From Brachionus manjavacas (taxonomy: Eukaryota; Rotifera; Eurotatoria; Ploima; Brachionidae): a stretch of DNA of 64,000 nucleotides. Numbering within the stretch: position 1 is the stretch's first letter; each line of letters starts with the position of its first letter. Under the pieces are notes generated by a model. The model was not told where the DNA came from and made no database searches. It worked only from the letters and a program-made list of their open reading frames with translations. Below, piece by piece: positions 48,313 to 59,991 of this stretch. The stretch covers positions 2,914,001 through 2,978,000 of the forward strand of contig JAHQIY010000006.1 of NCBI GenBank assembly GCA_019054805.1, given 5' to 3'. Made by a program: the position numbers and the translations under genes.

Positions 48313-49178
48313 GATTTAATGTTGTGAATTTTATCTCTACCAGAGACAATTTATTAAAGTAATAAATTCAAACGAAAGAAAATTGTTTTTCTATTTTAAA
48401 AATAAATTAGAAATTTTTTCAATTTTATAGATAAATTTAGCTTTTCGAGCCAAGGTAGAGTCAGAATACCTTGAATTATCTTGTTAACTAACAGCTATAA
48501 AACGGGCTTAACGATGGATGTAAAACTCAATGCTTAATCAACGTCAACCTTATCTTACAAATAAATTATCTTATTATTTTTGTTTAATTTTTAACTTTAT
48601 TTATTGAAAGTCATGAGCTAAACATTGATGATTGGATTGTGCAAAACATTGCGTAATTTCGCTACCTAAGCATTTATCACAAGTTTTGTTAGAAGAAATT
48701 TTATCATTTTGATTTATTTATAAATATTTATAAAAAGCAGACCTTGGTAAATTTAGTACCAATTTCAAATTTAACCAAGCTTTTAACTTAATCTGATTTT
48801 TTAAGTTTTCGACCTATTTTAGATAGATAGTGGTTAAGCACTTTATAAATGTAGGACGTTTTCTTAAAGAACATTCACTATCGACTAAAAAAAATTATCA
48901 AATTATTCTCGATGATACATTTATTGGATGAATGTGTGCAAAAATAATTTGAAAATAAATGAAAAATTGACTTTAATTTTCGAATTTTTAAAAAATTCAA
49001 ATTAATCTGCTACAAGGTTTTACCTGTTGCTCCGCTGCCAGAATAATAAAAAAAAAGGAAATTTGATTATTTAACTAATTGATTTATTTTATTTATTATA
49101 TTGAAAAATTCTTAACAAAAATTGATTAAAAAAAAATTGTTCATTAGTGTTGATAAAATAATTTAATAAATATTTCTG
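48313..49178. other. SLC26 upstream region
   Basis: About 870 bp 5' of the SLC26 start codon. Presumably the promoter and 5' UTR; no motif or repeat that I can support. Confidence 0.5.
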
Positions 49179-49180
49179 TA

Positions 49181-49490
49181 CAGCATGTCACAAAAAGTTA
49201 GAATCAAACTTTTTTTTTCTATTTTATTGTTTTTTTGTTCGTTATTTCGTTAACTCGGCAATTTCTCTTTCGGTCTTTGTCTGATTTTTCAAAAGACATG
49301 CAATTTACCATCTCTGTTGATCAGTTATTTTATTTTTATCTATTTTATTTCTATTTTGTCAAATTTTTAGGTAGTCTTACTTTAAAAAAGCTATTATTTG
49401 ACAAAAAATTCATAGTTGACGATTTTTTTATTTGCAAAAAAACAAATTTTTATATTTTTCAGCTTGATTCTAACTTTTTGTGACATACTG
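49181..49490. mobile_element. Tc1/mariner-type MITE
   Basis: 310 bp element flanked by TA dinucleotides (49179-49180 and 49491-49492), the target site of Tc1/mariner transposons. The ends are inverted repeats of about 27 bp starting CAGYATGTCACAAAAAGTTA with a single mismatch. The interior is A/T-rich and encodes no transposase; the 82-codon plus-strand frame across it is not conserved-looking. Near-identical ends suggest a fairly recent, non-autonomous insertion. Confidence 0.88.
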
Positions 49491-49492
49491 TA

Positions 49493-51450
49493 CAAACAAC
49501 ATTTCTTGTAAGAAAAACTTGAATCAATGAACTTTAATGAATTTGAATATTTTTTTTTCTTCATTTTTTAAAAAGATTTATTTTCAAGTTGTAAAAAAAA
49601 TTATATATATTATGTTATGTAAAAAAATAGATTAAGACAATTATAAAAGTACTATATTCAAATATTAAAGTTAGTTATCGCAAGCATGAAAATTTTACTT
49701 TTTTTCACACAGTTGGGTTTTAAATATTAAGATTCTTAATTTCTAAATATAAAAATTTTAGAATATTATTATTCAAGAAATGGTAAAATTAGTAAAAAAA
49801 AGCTTCTGTAATCAATTTATTAAAAACTAAATGGACAAAATAAATAAGTAATGTAAAAAATAGTAATAGGATCATGTTCTTCAGTATTTTAAGATTCTGA
49901 TGTCGGTATTATACTCGAATTTTGACTTCATTCCGGAACTTTATTATTCCTGATCTCATGGTCAAATTAAAAAAATTCCATCTTTTTTAACGAAAATAAT
50001 AATCTAAACAGACATTTTCTTTCAAATTATAGCATAAACTCAAAAATTTAAGACAAAATTTTCGCCACTTTCACCAATTTTAAAGCGTAAAGGTGCTAAA
50101 TTAAAGAAAAAATTAACTTTTTAAGATATTTATTTTAACTGAAAATTTTTTAACTAAACAATAAAACATAAATTTATTTGAAAGATGAATTCGAGTCATG
50201 TTGCAGATTGTTTGAAGAGTTACATGTTCTTGTTTCAAATTTTCCGAAGCTTCTATTTTTTAGAAAATTTATTGAAAAAGTAACAATTTATTATCTATAG
50301 AAAAAAGAATTAGTTTAAATCTTTATCTTTTTAACTCATGTTCAAGAAAGTTCAAAAATTTCTTTTTTTAACTTGAATCTTTAATAACAATATAAAGATT
50401 TAATTAAATAAAAGATAACGCTTTTTTATTATTTTGCTAAATATTAATTCTAAATAATAAAAATTAAAATTTTATGCTGTGAAGTTCCTTCAATTTAGCT
50501 TTTTTCAGCTAACTTTTTAATTTAATTTTAATGGAAAAATTTTCTGAAAATAAAAACCTGACATATCTTAGCTTGATAATTTTATAAAAAATATAATTTT
50601 TAAATTTGTATTATGAACTTTCTATTAATAAAAAGATTCTTTCTGATTATCGAAAATCGCTTAAAATTATAAAATCGAAAATTGGCTAAAATTTTGATTT
50701 AAATAAAGATATTTTTCAATGAAATTAATATTCGAATTAAGATAATTCGAATATCTAACTCTACTGTATAATTGCTACCTTACAATATCTAGCTAATTAT
50801 TTTATTTACATCAAAAGCAAGTTTAAAAAAAAATAAAATAAATTTTTACTTGATAAAGAATACAGACAAATTCTAATTCTTATTTGGTTTACCCCTCTTT
50901 TTTTTTCGCTATTGATTGTTGACAAATTTAATTTTGCTTATAAAGGTACTTGGTAGGGATTTAACCTACTAAACATCACTATGATATGTTTACACAGGAA
51001 ATTTTTAAACCAGTATTATCAAGTACATCTACTTTAAATCTACTCATTCTGTTTTAATAATATTATTTGTTGATTCTAATGCAATATTGTGTCCGGGTAT
51101 CCCAGTAGCAACACTTCTCACCATCTATTTAAACAAGTACATCGCTAATTACTGAAGTAATCTAAAAATTCATTCAGTTTTAAATCATTGACATAACGCT
51201 ATTTTTTTAAATAATTATATTCCTCTGTAGAAAATATCAGGATTAGGAAATAATTTTTAGATTTTAAATACCTTTTCGCGATAGCTGATCCAAAATAGCT
51301 TTAGGCTGGAAACTTGAAGTTCATGATCAAAATTTAATAAATTAAAATCTTTAAAAAATGAAAAAAAAGCTTTTTTAAATATTTTTTATTTAAACACAAA
51401 TTTTTGATATCTTAATTTAATAAAAAAAAATCTTTTTTTCCCAAATGATC
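49493..51450. other. Intergenic, nothing recognised
   Basis: About 2 kb of A/T-rich DNA between the mariner-type MITE and the decayed LINE. No exon or repeat supported. Confidence 0.5.
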
Positions 51451-53460
51451 TTTAATAATAATAATAATATATTAAGCCGCAACAATAACCATGTCACCAT
51501 GGCCACTGCAAGTGTGCTTAGGCGCACTATGGCGGCTGCTGAATTACGCTTTCGGTGAAATTCATTTTTTTCTTTTTTTAATTTTTTTTGTATTTGACAT
51601 AAAATTTTAAGATTTTGATCATTTCGGATTTCCCATTTTCACGTGCTTATCGTAGTTCGATAGTGTTCTTTGATGGAGAGTTTACCACAAAATTCGGTAG
51701 CTTGTTCCAAACCGGAATAATTCTATTTACTTGGAAGTTTTCTCGCTGGCCACAGTTCCTTGTGAATTGTCTTGATACTCTGTGTTGGTTTTCTCGAATA
51801 CCACTTGCCGGTCCGTCTGACCTCAACGCTTGTGCAACACTATTTGGGTGGAACCAGTTAACCGAGTTTATTCCATTCGCAATTTTATAGAAATGTGACG
51901 GAAGAGCCGCGGATTCTTCTCTCTCCAAGAGTTGTGAGGCCAAGTCTAGCAAGCCTTTCCTCATAGGGGAGTCTCCTGAGTTCTGGTGCAAGCTTAGTGG
52001 CCCTTCTTTGGACTTTCCCTATTGTTTTAATATCCGCTTTACTATACAGGTTCCAAACTGATGCTGCATATTCTTGGTGAGGTCTCACTTAACTACAGTA
52101 AATTGTCTTGACTGTCTCGCATGTCTAACATTTGAAGGCGCGTTTAACTGAGCCAAGTGCGAAGTTAGCTCTGTTTGATTCTATTTTAGTTTGGGCACTC
52201 TATTTTAAGTTTCTCGTGAGCTGTATTCCGAGGTCCCTTTCTGACTCGGTTTCTGCTTTTCGTATCTACTGCCGTCTGGATTCTTCATTGTGTAAGTAAT
52301 TAGTGGTATTCTGGTTTTGGTATTTTTATTTAATTTGTATATTTTTACATTTTAGCAAATTGAATATCATTTTCCACTCTTGTGCCCACTTGGTCAAAAA
52401 AATCTGACTAAGGGAACTCGGTTGACTGGTACCTTGTCGAGATCCTCCTGTAACTGCACCCTGTCCGACATATTTCTGATTACCGCGATGATCTTACAAT
52501 CGTCCGCGAAGAGTTTAGATAAGTGTGTGACTATTTCCGGAATATCGTTAATAAATATGACGAAAAGTAATGGCCCCAAAATTGAGCCCTGGGGGACGAC
52601 ACTCTTTACATTCTTCCAGTCCGAGTTATTTGCTCCAATCACCACTCTTTGCTTACTACCCACAAGAAAGGCTTTGATCCAGCCAAGTAGCTCACCATCA
52701 GTCACATAAGCTAATTTGATCAAAAGACCTCTGCGTGGGACCAAGGCGAAAGCCTTTGAGAAATCTAGGAAGAATAGAATAGGCTTCAAATCCTTGGTTG
52801 AAAGCTTCACTTATTATATCTATTGTTTCAAGTAGATTGGTTTCAAGTAGACTTATATTAAAACCAGTAATTATATTTCTCTCTTAGCGCCTTTTTTAAT
52901 TCACTGGTGAACCACCTAGGTTTAAGGTTAATTTTCGATTTCACTTTTGGAATAAACTCTTTCGTTTTTGATTTATAGATTTCCCTAAACTTAGTGTCAT
53001 CTGCTCAACATCGTATTTGGCTGGATATTCACTTTCCCTACTTATTAATTAAAGAAAATTTTTCAATTTGGTATAGTTTCCTCTTCGGTTAGCCAGGCGA
53101 TCGAACAATAACTCGGATAGCTTTGAACCGGCGCGCATGTTGACACGTGAAGGTTGTTGTTTAGTGATCATCCTTGTGGTGGATTTAGATTTACTGCATG
53201 TATGCGACTAGTCTCTTCCGTAATTATTAGGTCTTGGAGCAAGTGAATGCTCCTCGAGTTGTTTTGTTTGATCAGTAATGATTTTTTCCTGGTCGCTGCT
53301 TAGTTTCTCTAAGTTTGAGATTCTAAATGTTTGACTTTCGTTCGTGGCTTCTGGTTCACGTATCCGATTAGTAAGTTCACCAACGACAACCATCAGTTCC
53401 CTCAACCACTTATGGTGATTTTTTAAGGTCTCTGACGATGCTGAAGGCACCCCTTGCAAG
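51451..53460 (-). mobile_element. Decayed LINE with internal deletions (CR1/jockey-like)
   Basis: Minus-strand pieces in the correct order. 53459-53208: an 83-codon frame with coiled-coil-like ELTNRIREPEATNESQTFRI, probably ORF1. 52993-52862: endonuclease-RT linker KFREIYKSKTKEFIPKVKSK and PRWFTSELKKALREKYNYW. 52860-52394: RT core (LLETNLLETIDIISEAF, FLDFSKAFALV, SVVPQGSILGPLLF, LFADDCKIIA). 52088-51885: EYAASVWNLYSKADI, QRRATKLAPELRRL. 51840-51650: the IIPVWNKLPNFVVNSPS C-terminus in shifted frames. A (TTA)n tail lies at 51451-51474. The endonuclease domain and RT fingers are missing and frames are broken, so the copy is dead. It is related to the young LINE at 36-37.7 kb. Confidence 0.88.
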
Positions 53461-54338
53461 TTGTTTAAGATTGTTGAAATTTATATCATATTTTTTTTTT
53501 TTATAATAATTAATTGAAAATTCTCAAGACAAATTTAAAATCGACATTTAAGTATCCAAATTATGGCTTTAAATGATATTTTAATATTAATTAAAATATA
53601 TTACAGTGAAACAAAGTTAAATTTTGTATTGCAAAATTTCAAAATATTGATTTAGATTTTATATTAATTCAGATAAAAATTAAAATAAAATTTTCTTCCT
53701 TATTAGAGATTGGACAAATCATGTTTAATAGAGTATAAAAATAATATAAAAAAAAAATCTTTATTTAAGTCAAAAAACTAAAAATTTTGATTTGGAATTT
53801 AAATTTGATCCTAAACTTTAATCTGTCCTTTTGGCTTTGTTACATCAAAAAATTAGACAATTTTTTGTTTAAATTCTTTAGGAAGAAAAATGTTCTTGCT
53901 GGAATAAAAAAATTTAACTGAAAAAAATTAGTTGATGAAATAAACCAAGACCAGTTACAATTTCCTCTTTTTACCTGAGCTCTCAAATATACGTAAGCTA
54001 TTAATTTTTTTTTTATTTTATCTATTTTAGTTTTCTTCTATATTTTATTCTTTTTAATATTTACAATATTTTTCTTTATATTTCACTTTGTTTTGGAATT
54101 TTGATTTATTTTTTCACTTTGCTAATATTAAAAAGAACATCCTTTCAAAATAGAGAGTATATCTAAGGGCCCGTTGTCAATAGGTCTAATAATCAGAATA
54201 TTCTTTCGAAGGCAATATCATTAATAAAAAAAAACGAAAATTTAAAAAATTAATTTTTTTCTCATCAAGATATCAATTGTGCTTAAATTAAGAAACATGA
54301 TTATCTACGATTGATAATTTATATAATTTTTTATATAT
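53461..54338. other. Intergenic, nothing recognised
   Basis: About 880 bp of A/T-rich DNA between the LINE remnant and the inverted-repeat element; no feature supported. Confidence 0.5.
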
Positions 54339-54968
54339 TTAAATTACAAAATGTATCTACTGTTGAAAAAGTTCGTTGTTTCATGTATTTTTTCGATTTT
54401 AAATTTAAAATAAATTTCAATTTAATATTTCAAGCAGTTTGATATTTAATTTTAATTTTTTAAAAAAATCTTATTATCTTTAATCAGCATCCTAAATTCT
54501 GATTGTGATGACAAACGTCATAAACAAAGATTTTTTTTGATATTAATTACAAAATTCTTATAACTTCTTTGAAAAACAAATTTTTTTATTTGTAGCTTTT
54601 TTTTAGACAAATCGAAATATCAAAATTTACTAAACTCTTTTGAAGGCAAGCTAATTTTTCAAAATTTGTATTCTTTTTAAGATAACTAGAATCAAAAATA
54701 TTCCCTTGAACGGGTTCTGTTTATTATAATTAATCATCGAATGTAAAAATTTAAATTTAAATCAAAATGATTATCAAAAGATTAAAAAAGAATTTTAAAT
54801 TATACAAATAAAAATTAAACACTTTCTTTTCATTTTAAAGTTTAATTTTTACGATGAAAATTCTTGAAATATTAAATAAAAATTTATTTTCAATTAAAAC
54901 TAAAAAAATTTTTGAAACAACGCACTTTTTCAAAGTTATTTCAACAGTAGATACATTTTGTAATTTAA
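54339..54968. mobile_element. Non-autonomous DNA element with long terminal inverted repeats
   Basis: The left end starts TTAAATTACAAAATGTATCT and the right end is its reverse complement. Similarity continues inward for more than 100 bp (shared CTACTGTTGAA, GTTGTTTCA and TTTAATATTTCAAG), with an 11-bp block (TAACTTTGAAA-like) present only on the right side. No transposase is encoded in the ~630 bp. The long, imperfect repeats suggest an older foldback/MITE copy. Superfamily undetermined. Confidence 0.75.
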
Positions 54969-55230
54969 TAATTAAAAATTAAAATAAAATATAAATATTT
55001 TCAAAATCATCTAAAAATTCTCTTTGAAAAAAATTTGTGAAATCTTATTTTTAAAAAATAAATAAAGATTATTAACAAAAAATTTATTAATTAAAAAAAA
55101 AATTCGATAATCACTTAATCACCAGTTTTCAATTATTTTCCTATATAAACATCATTCATAGATTGTTCTTTATCGATTTATTAAATAATAAATACTTATA
55201 GTACAAAATGTACATTCAATACCGATAACT

Positions 55231-56334
55231 CTAATCAACAAGTGATGTCTCTGAGGCCAGGAGCAGCCACGACTTATTTTTTTTGTGGGTTTTTTTATTC
55301 AAATTGCCTGAATTCTTTGAATCTTTAAAATCAGCTAATCTTCTTGAATTGTTTGAACCACATGTAACAACATAAGTTCCGATTCCAATCGCCAATCTGG
55401 ATAACTTAGACTTGATAGTCAATGGTTCACTGGTCTTGCCTGGATTTATAACAGGAGCAGTTCGATTTTCCTCAATGTTTACAAACGAGTTATTTTCGTA
55501 GTAAACAGAACTCAAAGGTTTTAGCTCGTTAAGCTCCTTCCTAGACTTTCGAATTCTAAACGAGTTAGTGCGAGATGATTTCAGTTTTGGAATCAGTTGT
55601 TTGTTCACTTTGCCAAAATCTGTTGACACAATGCTCTTGACCAAGACATCGTAAGCAGATAGTGGATTTTTGGACTTTTTCTGGGGTGAATAATCACTAA
55701 AAATCGAGGATTGAATAAAGTCTGAGCCTATAAGTTTGGAAAATTTTTTGAATGCAGTGAGATTAGTTTTTGAGTGATCCTGGTCATTATGCAACATGCC
55801 AGCTTTGTTTTTGGACAATTTAGATGTCGAGGATGTTGAGTTGACAGAGCAGGAGCGCTTTTTGAAAGAATTCCGTGCAATGATTGTATTCTTTTTTTCA
55901 GTTTGGTCCTCACTTGTTTGCTTGCTGCTAGTAGTGTCACTCTTAAGTCCAAGAAGAAGAAAATGCTTTTTTTTGTGTTTGTTTCTTTTGAAATCTATTT
56001 CCCATTTTGATTTGATCAATTCAAATGAGTTCATATCATCCATGGCAAAGCACAAGATTACACATTGATAGTCTTCGGTGTTTATGAACTGACTTGAGGA
56101 TATAATTTTGTTATTTACAATCAGATCAGCATCGTTCAAGCAAGTTTCCAGACCAATGTCATAATTTTCAATCTCAATAATTACTTTTTCATATTTTGTG
56201 TTTAGGGTTTCGTAGAAATAAAGCTCTTTGGGAGTATCATCAGAACTTTTTGCACATTTGGGAAATTGCTCCATAAATGATGTCTTGCCTATTCCGGCTT
56301 GACCGATCATCATACATTTTATTTTATTTGACAT
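55231..56334 (-). CDS. Atypical Rho/Ras-like small GTPase with long C-terminal extension
   Basis: Single-exon 367-aa protein. P-loop GQAGIGKTS at residues 11-19. The order of switch and nucleotide-binding motifs follows the Ras superfamily: VIIEIENYDIGLE in place of WDTAGQE, VILCFAMDDMNSFELIKSKW (very Rho-like), and FLLLGLKSD in place of the N/T-K-x-D motif. By eye, the residue matching Ras Gly12 is Ala, the DxxG Asp is Tyr, and the catalytic Gln61 is Leu. Slow or absent GTP hydrolysis is therefore predicted, as in constitutively GTP-bound Rnd-type proteins. Beyond about residue 140 the sequence is basic and Ser/Lys-rich with no recognised domain. It ends LVD, with no CaaX prenylation box. 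The start is the first Met directly before the P-loop. Family (Rho-like) is inferred. Confidence 0.75.
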   Translation of the reverse strand: MSNKIKCMMIGQAGIGKTSFMEQFPKCAKSSDDTPKELYFYETLNTKYEKVIIEIENYDIGLETCLNDADLIVNNKIISSSQFINTEDYQCVILCFAMDDMNSFELIKSKWEIDFKRNKHKKKHFLLLGLKSDTTSSKQTSEDQTEKKNTIIARNSFKKRSCSVNSTSSTSKLSKNKAGMLHNDQDHSKTNLTAFKKFSKLIGSDFIQSSIFSDYSPQKKSKNPLSAYDVLVKSIVSTDFGKVNKQLIPKLKSSRTNSFRIRKSRKELNELKPLSSVYYENNSFVNIEENRTAPVINPGKTSEPLTIKSKLSRLAIGIGTYVVTCGSNNSRRLADFKDSKNSGNLNKKTHKKNKSWLLLASETSLVD

Positions 56335-57626
56335 TTTTTGAATAAGTAAAATCTAAAAAAAATAAATTTTTTATAGTTTTTACCAATTTTTTCTCAGGTC
56401 CCAAATTATCTGCTTGAGAATTATTCGAAGCTTATTTTTGGTATCTAGTCAATTAAAGCATCACGATTTCATCATTTTAAATTTATAGATTTTCAAACAT
56501 AAAATTTTCAGATCAGGATGATTATTGTTTTCATTTAGAAATTGCTGATGCAGCAATTAGATCATAAAAATAAAATTTAAAATAAAATAAAAAAAGAGAT
56601 TGTCTTTCAAATTAAAATTTTTCATTTAATTTAATAAATTTTTAAAATCTTATTTTTCTTTTTTTAGAAAGGTTGAATAACAAAAAGATTTTTTTCGCAA
56701 ATAAAAATGCAAACTGATGATTTGGCATGATTAATAATAAAATATTATTTTTGGGCGTATCTCAGCAAATAATCTGTTAATCTGGAAATATAAGAAATTC
56801 CCTAATTATTAAAAGCATTTGGAATATTGAATGTATCCTCAAGAGTCTGAAAAACAAATTTATTTTAAGTATTTTAAATATTTTTCTTTTTCCTAGTCTG
56901 TTTAAATAATCTGCATAAAAAATCGATAAATTTTTATGTATGATCTAATAATAGAAAAAAAAAAACTGTTTATAAGCCAAAGCGTTTGCTTAGGCAAAAT
57001 CTAAAAAATTTAAATAAACATTACTTCATCTTTAAATTTAAAGTTAAGACAACTATAAACAGAAATTTGATTTTAAGTTATTTCTCGTGTTGTTATAGTT
57101 TCATACAGCCTTAAAAGTGTCTCTACATATATCCAATTTTTAGATTTTTTGGCATATAAAACGCCTACCATTCTGAATTTTGAGCATAATTAAAACCCAA
57201 TATTCAATAAAAAAATTCCCTAGCTAGCTAATTAATCGATAATTTCACCCACTTAATCAGACATTCGTCAAAAAATTCAAAACATTTAATCTTTTAATTA
57301 AAAATTTTAAATTTTAAAATCTCTTTTCTTATTCTTGTAATTTTAATGGGCTGATTTACCCCGTTCGGTTAATCAGTCCATTCAAAGTCAGGATATAAGC
57401 TAACATTTTTCCATTTAAAAAATCCTAAACCATTCCATAAAGGTTTAAAATATTGCTCTTTTAAAAGAAGGCTGAAATTAAAAAAAAAAGGATCTAAAAT
57501 TAAGAGAAGCTTAAATTTTAGCATATTTTAGCTTCTAAAAATTTATAAAATATTAATTAATTTAACAATTTATAATAAAAAATGTATAAAACTGCAAGCA
57601 TATTTTTTCGGAATCATACTCCTGAA
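56335..57626. other. Intergenic upstream of the Rho-like gene
   Basis: About 1.3 kb A/T-rich. Presumed promoter of the GTPase gene nearest 56335. Only a short hairpin (57348-57379) noted, with no evidence of function. Confidence 0.5.
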
Positions 57627-57736
57627 ATTAATAATAATAATAATAAGCTACAGCAGGAGACCTGTGGAGCGAGACTAGATGTAGTTTCGCTATGGTAGCT
57701 ATCTTTCTGTGAAAAAAAAAAAAAAAAAAAAAAAAA
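57627..57736 (-). mobile_element. Minimal LINE 3' end
   Basis: On the minus strand, about 65 bp of GC-richer DNA ends GGTCTCCTGCTGTAGC followed by a (TTA)n tail at 57627-57644. This parallels the GATTCCCTGCTATGACTC...(TTA)n end of the young LINE at 35.9 kb. It carries no coding sequence, consistent with an extremely 5'-truncated copy. A 25-A run (57712-57736) bounds the other side. Confidence 0.6.
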
Positions 57737-59991
57737 TTTCATTAAATATGCAATCTTAAATTTGAAATTACTTAGATAATTCCTTTAAAAAAATTTAATT
57801 AGTCGCTTGATTTTATTTTTAGAAATCTTTTATTAATACAATGTTAATTTGTCGTAAAATAAATTAAATTGGTTTAATTTGAAAAATAATAATTTATTTA
57901 AGAATTTTAATCTAAATGAGTTCCTAATTTAATCAGCTCAATAGGAATGATGTAAGAGAATTTATTTAAAATCATGGTTTGCTTAAGCTTTTGAAAACAA
58001 ATACTAAAAAACACAGTTTTAAATATTTTTCGTTTTGGATCATACGATGCATTTCGATGTTTATTTGCCTACAGACTTTTGTGCGTTTTCAGTCTTACTC
58101 AATTTTCAATGACACCCTTGAGTTAGTTATTTAAATTTTCTTTAAGCTTTAAGTGTTGCATAATTTAAGAAATGTCACTAAGCTATTAAATTTTAAAATT
58201 TCATTAAAAATTTTAATATGTTAAATTTTATTAAATCTCGCCGATAGCTAAAAAAAATTATAAATACTGATTTAAGAAATCTTACTGGCTTTGTGATTCA
58301 CTTTTTTTTACCTTAAAACAATATCATATTTTAATCGTTAAAAAATTATTCCTAAAAAAAAATTTTACTTAAACAATTTTGAATCAAAAATAAAAGAAAA
58401 AAAATTTTGATAAATTTCTAGCTTTTATTTTTTTGAGTCTTTAATAATTTTTTTTTAACTAGTATAAACTAAATAGAAATCAACTGGCTTATCGTGATAC
58501 TTGTTCGTCTTTTCTTTTGTCAATCTTGTTGAAAAAATTATTAAATTTAAAACACTTGAACATTGTGCTTATCTATCTTTTTTGGAAATGCTGATCTATT
58601 AAATTCATTCAATTTTAAAACAAAATGATAAAAAAATTTAAAAAACACTTTAAAAAAATTGTTAAGCTGGTTGCTTTACAAAATCTTCTTTGGAATTGAG
58701 ATTTTGAAATATTCATTTAGAAATGCTGTTTACTCATATCGTTTTCTTTAGAAAAAATTGACTTTTTGACAAAATTTTTAAAGAAAAAAAAAAAAAATCA
58801 CGCTATTTTAAGTACGCAATCAGAAATTTATTTGGAAAAAAATTATAAAATCAATTCGTGCGTCATTATCTTAATAAGCTAGAAAAACATTATTCAGAAA
58901 TAATGTTTTCTATTTAACTTAATTTTTAATTTTAAATCAGATAATAATTAAATACAAAAAATTAATAATTTATAGAGTTTTTGCTGAATGAATTTAACTA
59001 ACAATCATGTAGACTGTATATTTATAATTTTCGAGTTGTATAATGGACATTTAAAAAGAAATTTTTATAAAATGGATTGCTTTTCTTTATCTAACCAACA
59101 TAATTTTTGATTCAAAAAATTTTTTTCATTTGAGTTGAGTGATATCAAGTGCAATAGTAATTAATGCAGATATATTAGATAAGTAAATTTGAAGCGAACA
59201 AAATTAAGAAGATATTTTCAAAATGAAAAACTAAAAACCTAAAAACTGAAAATTTTAACTAATGTGAATTATTCCAATTCTTATATTTTAGTACTAAATC
59301 AATTTTTCTAGCTCTTTGAAGAAACATTTTTTAATATGTTATTTTGAATAGAAAGCTTTATACTTGGAAAAATTGTCTGTAGTCATTAAACCCACGAAAA
59401 CATTTGCTCAAACTAGATTTTGAAGAGTTGCTTCAACATAAACTCAAATAAGATTTAAAACTTTTTTGTTTTTGATTTAAATTCTACGAACAAGGCTAAA
59501 AAATTAATATGATTTAGATAATTTATTAATAAAGCTGATAAAATATTTTTTTTAAAAAAATAAAATTTAAAAAATTAATAATAAATATAATTTTTAAATT
59601 CATAAAATTTTGATCAAATACAAAACATCACGATTGTAAATAAATTTAATCGAAAATAAATAAATCTTACAAAAAATTTTAAATTAGTATTCGTTTAGGG
59701 TTTTTGGAAAAAAAATATACACAGATGGCAAGCGCAAGTCTCAGCACATTTTATCATTTGACCGAAATCGTTTTAAACTAGTCAAATTCAATTTGTCTCT
59801 GGACTAATAAACAAACGTTTCCAGCACTTTTATTACGAGCCCAATGGATCCTAGAATCCTTTCATGACTAGTCATTTAAAAGGGCTACGGATACTTAAAG
59901 GAATCATTTTTAAAACAACAATTATAAAACAATTATGGACTTTTCTTCTAGTAAACAATAACAAAAAAAACTGCACCTAAATTTACACGAG
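57737..59991. other. Intergenic, nothing recognised
   Basis: About 2.25 kb of A/T-rich DNA between the LINE tail and the 3' end of the BCR/ABR-like gene. It probably contains that gene's 3' UTR; no other feature supported. Confidence 0.5.

Noticed and set aside
51615-52709. Plus-strand frames of 91 and 109 codons
   Set aside because: Antisense to minus-strand LINE reverse transcriptase sequence.
57348-57379. Hairpin GGGCTGATT ... AATCAGTCC
   Set aside because: A 9-bp stem with one wobble in 64 kb is not remarkable; no gene end or RNA family signature nearby.
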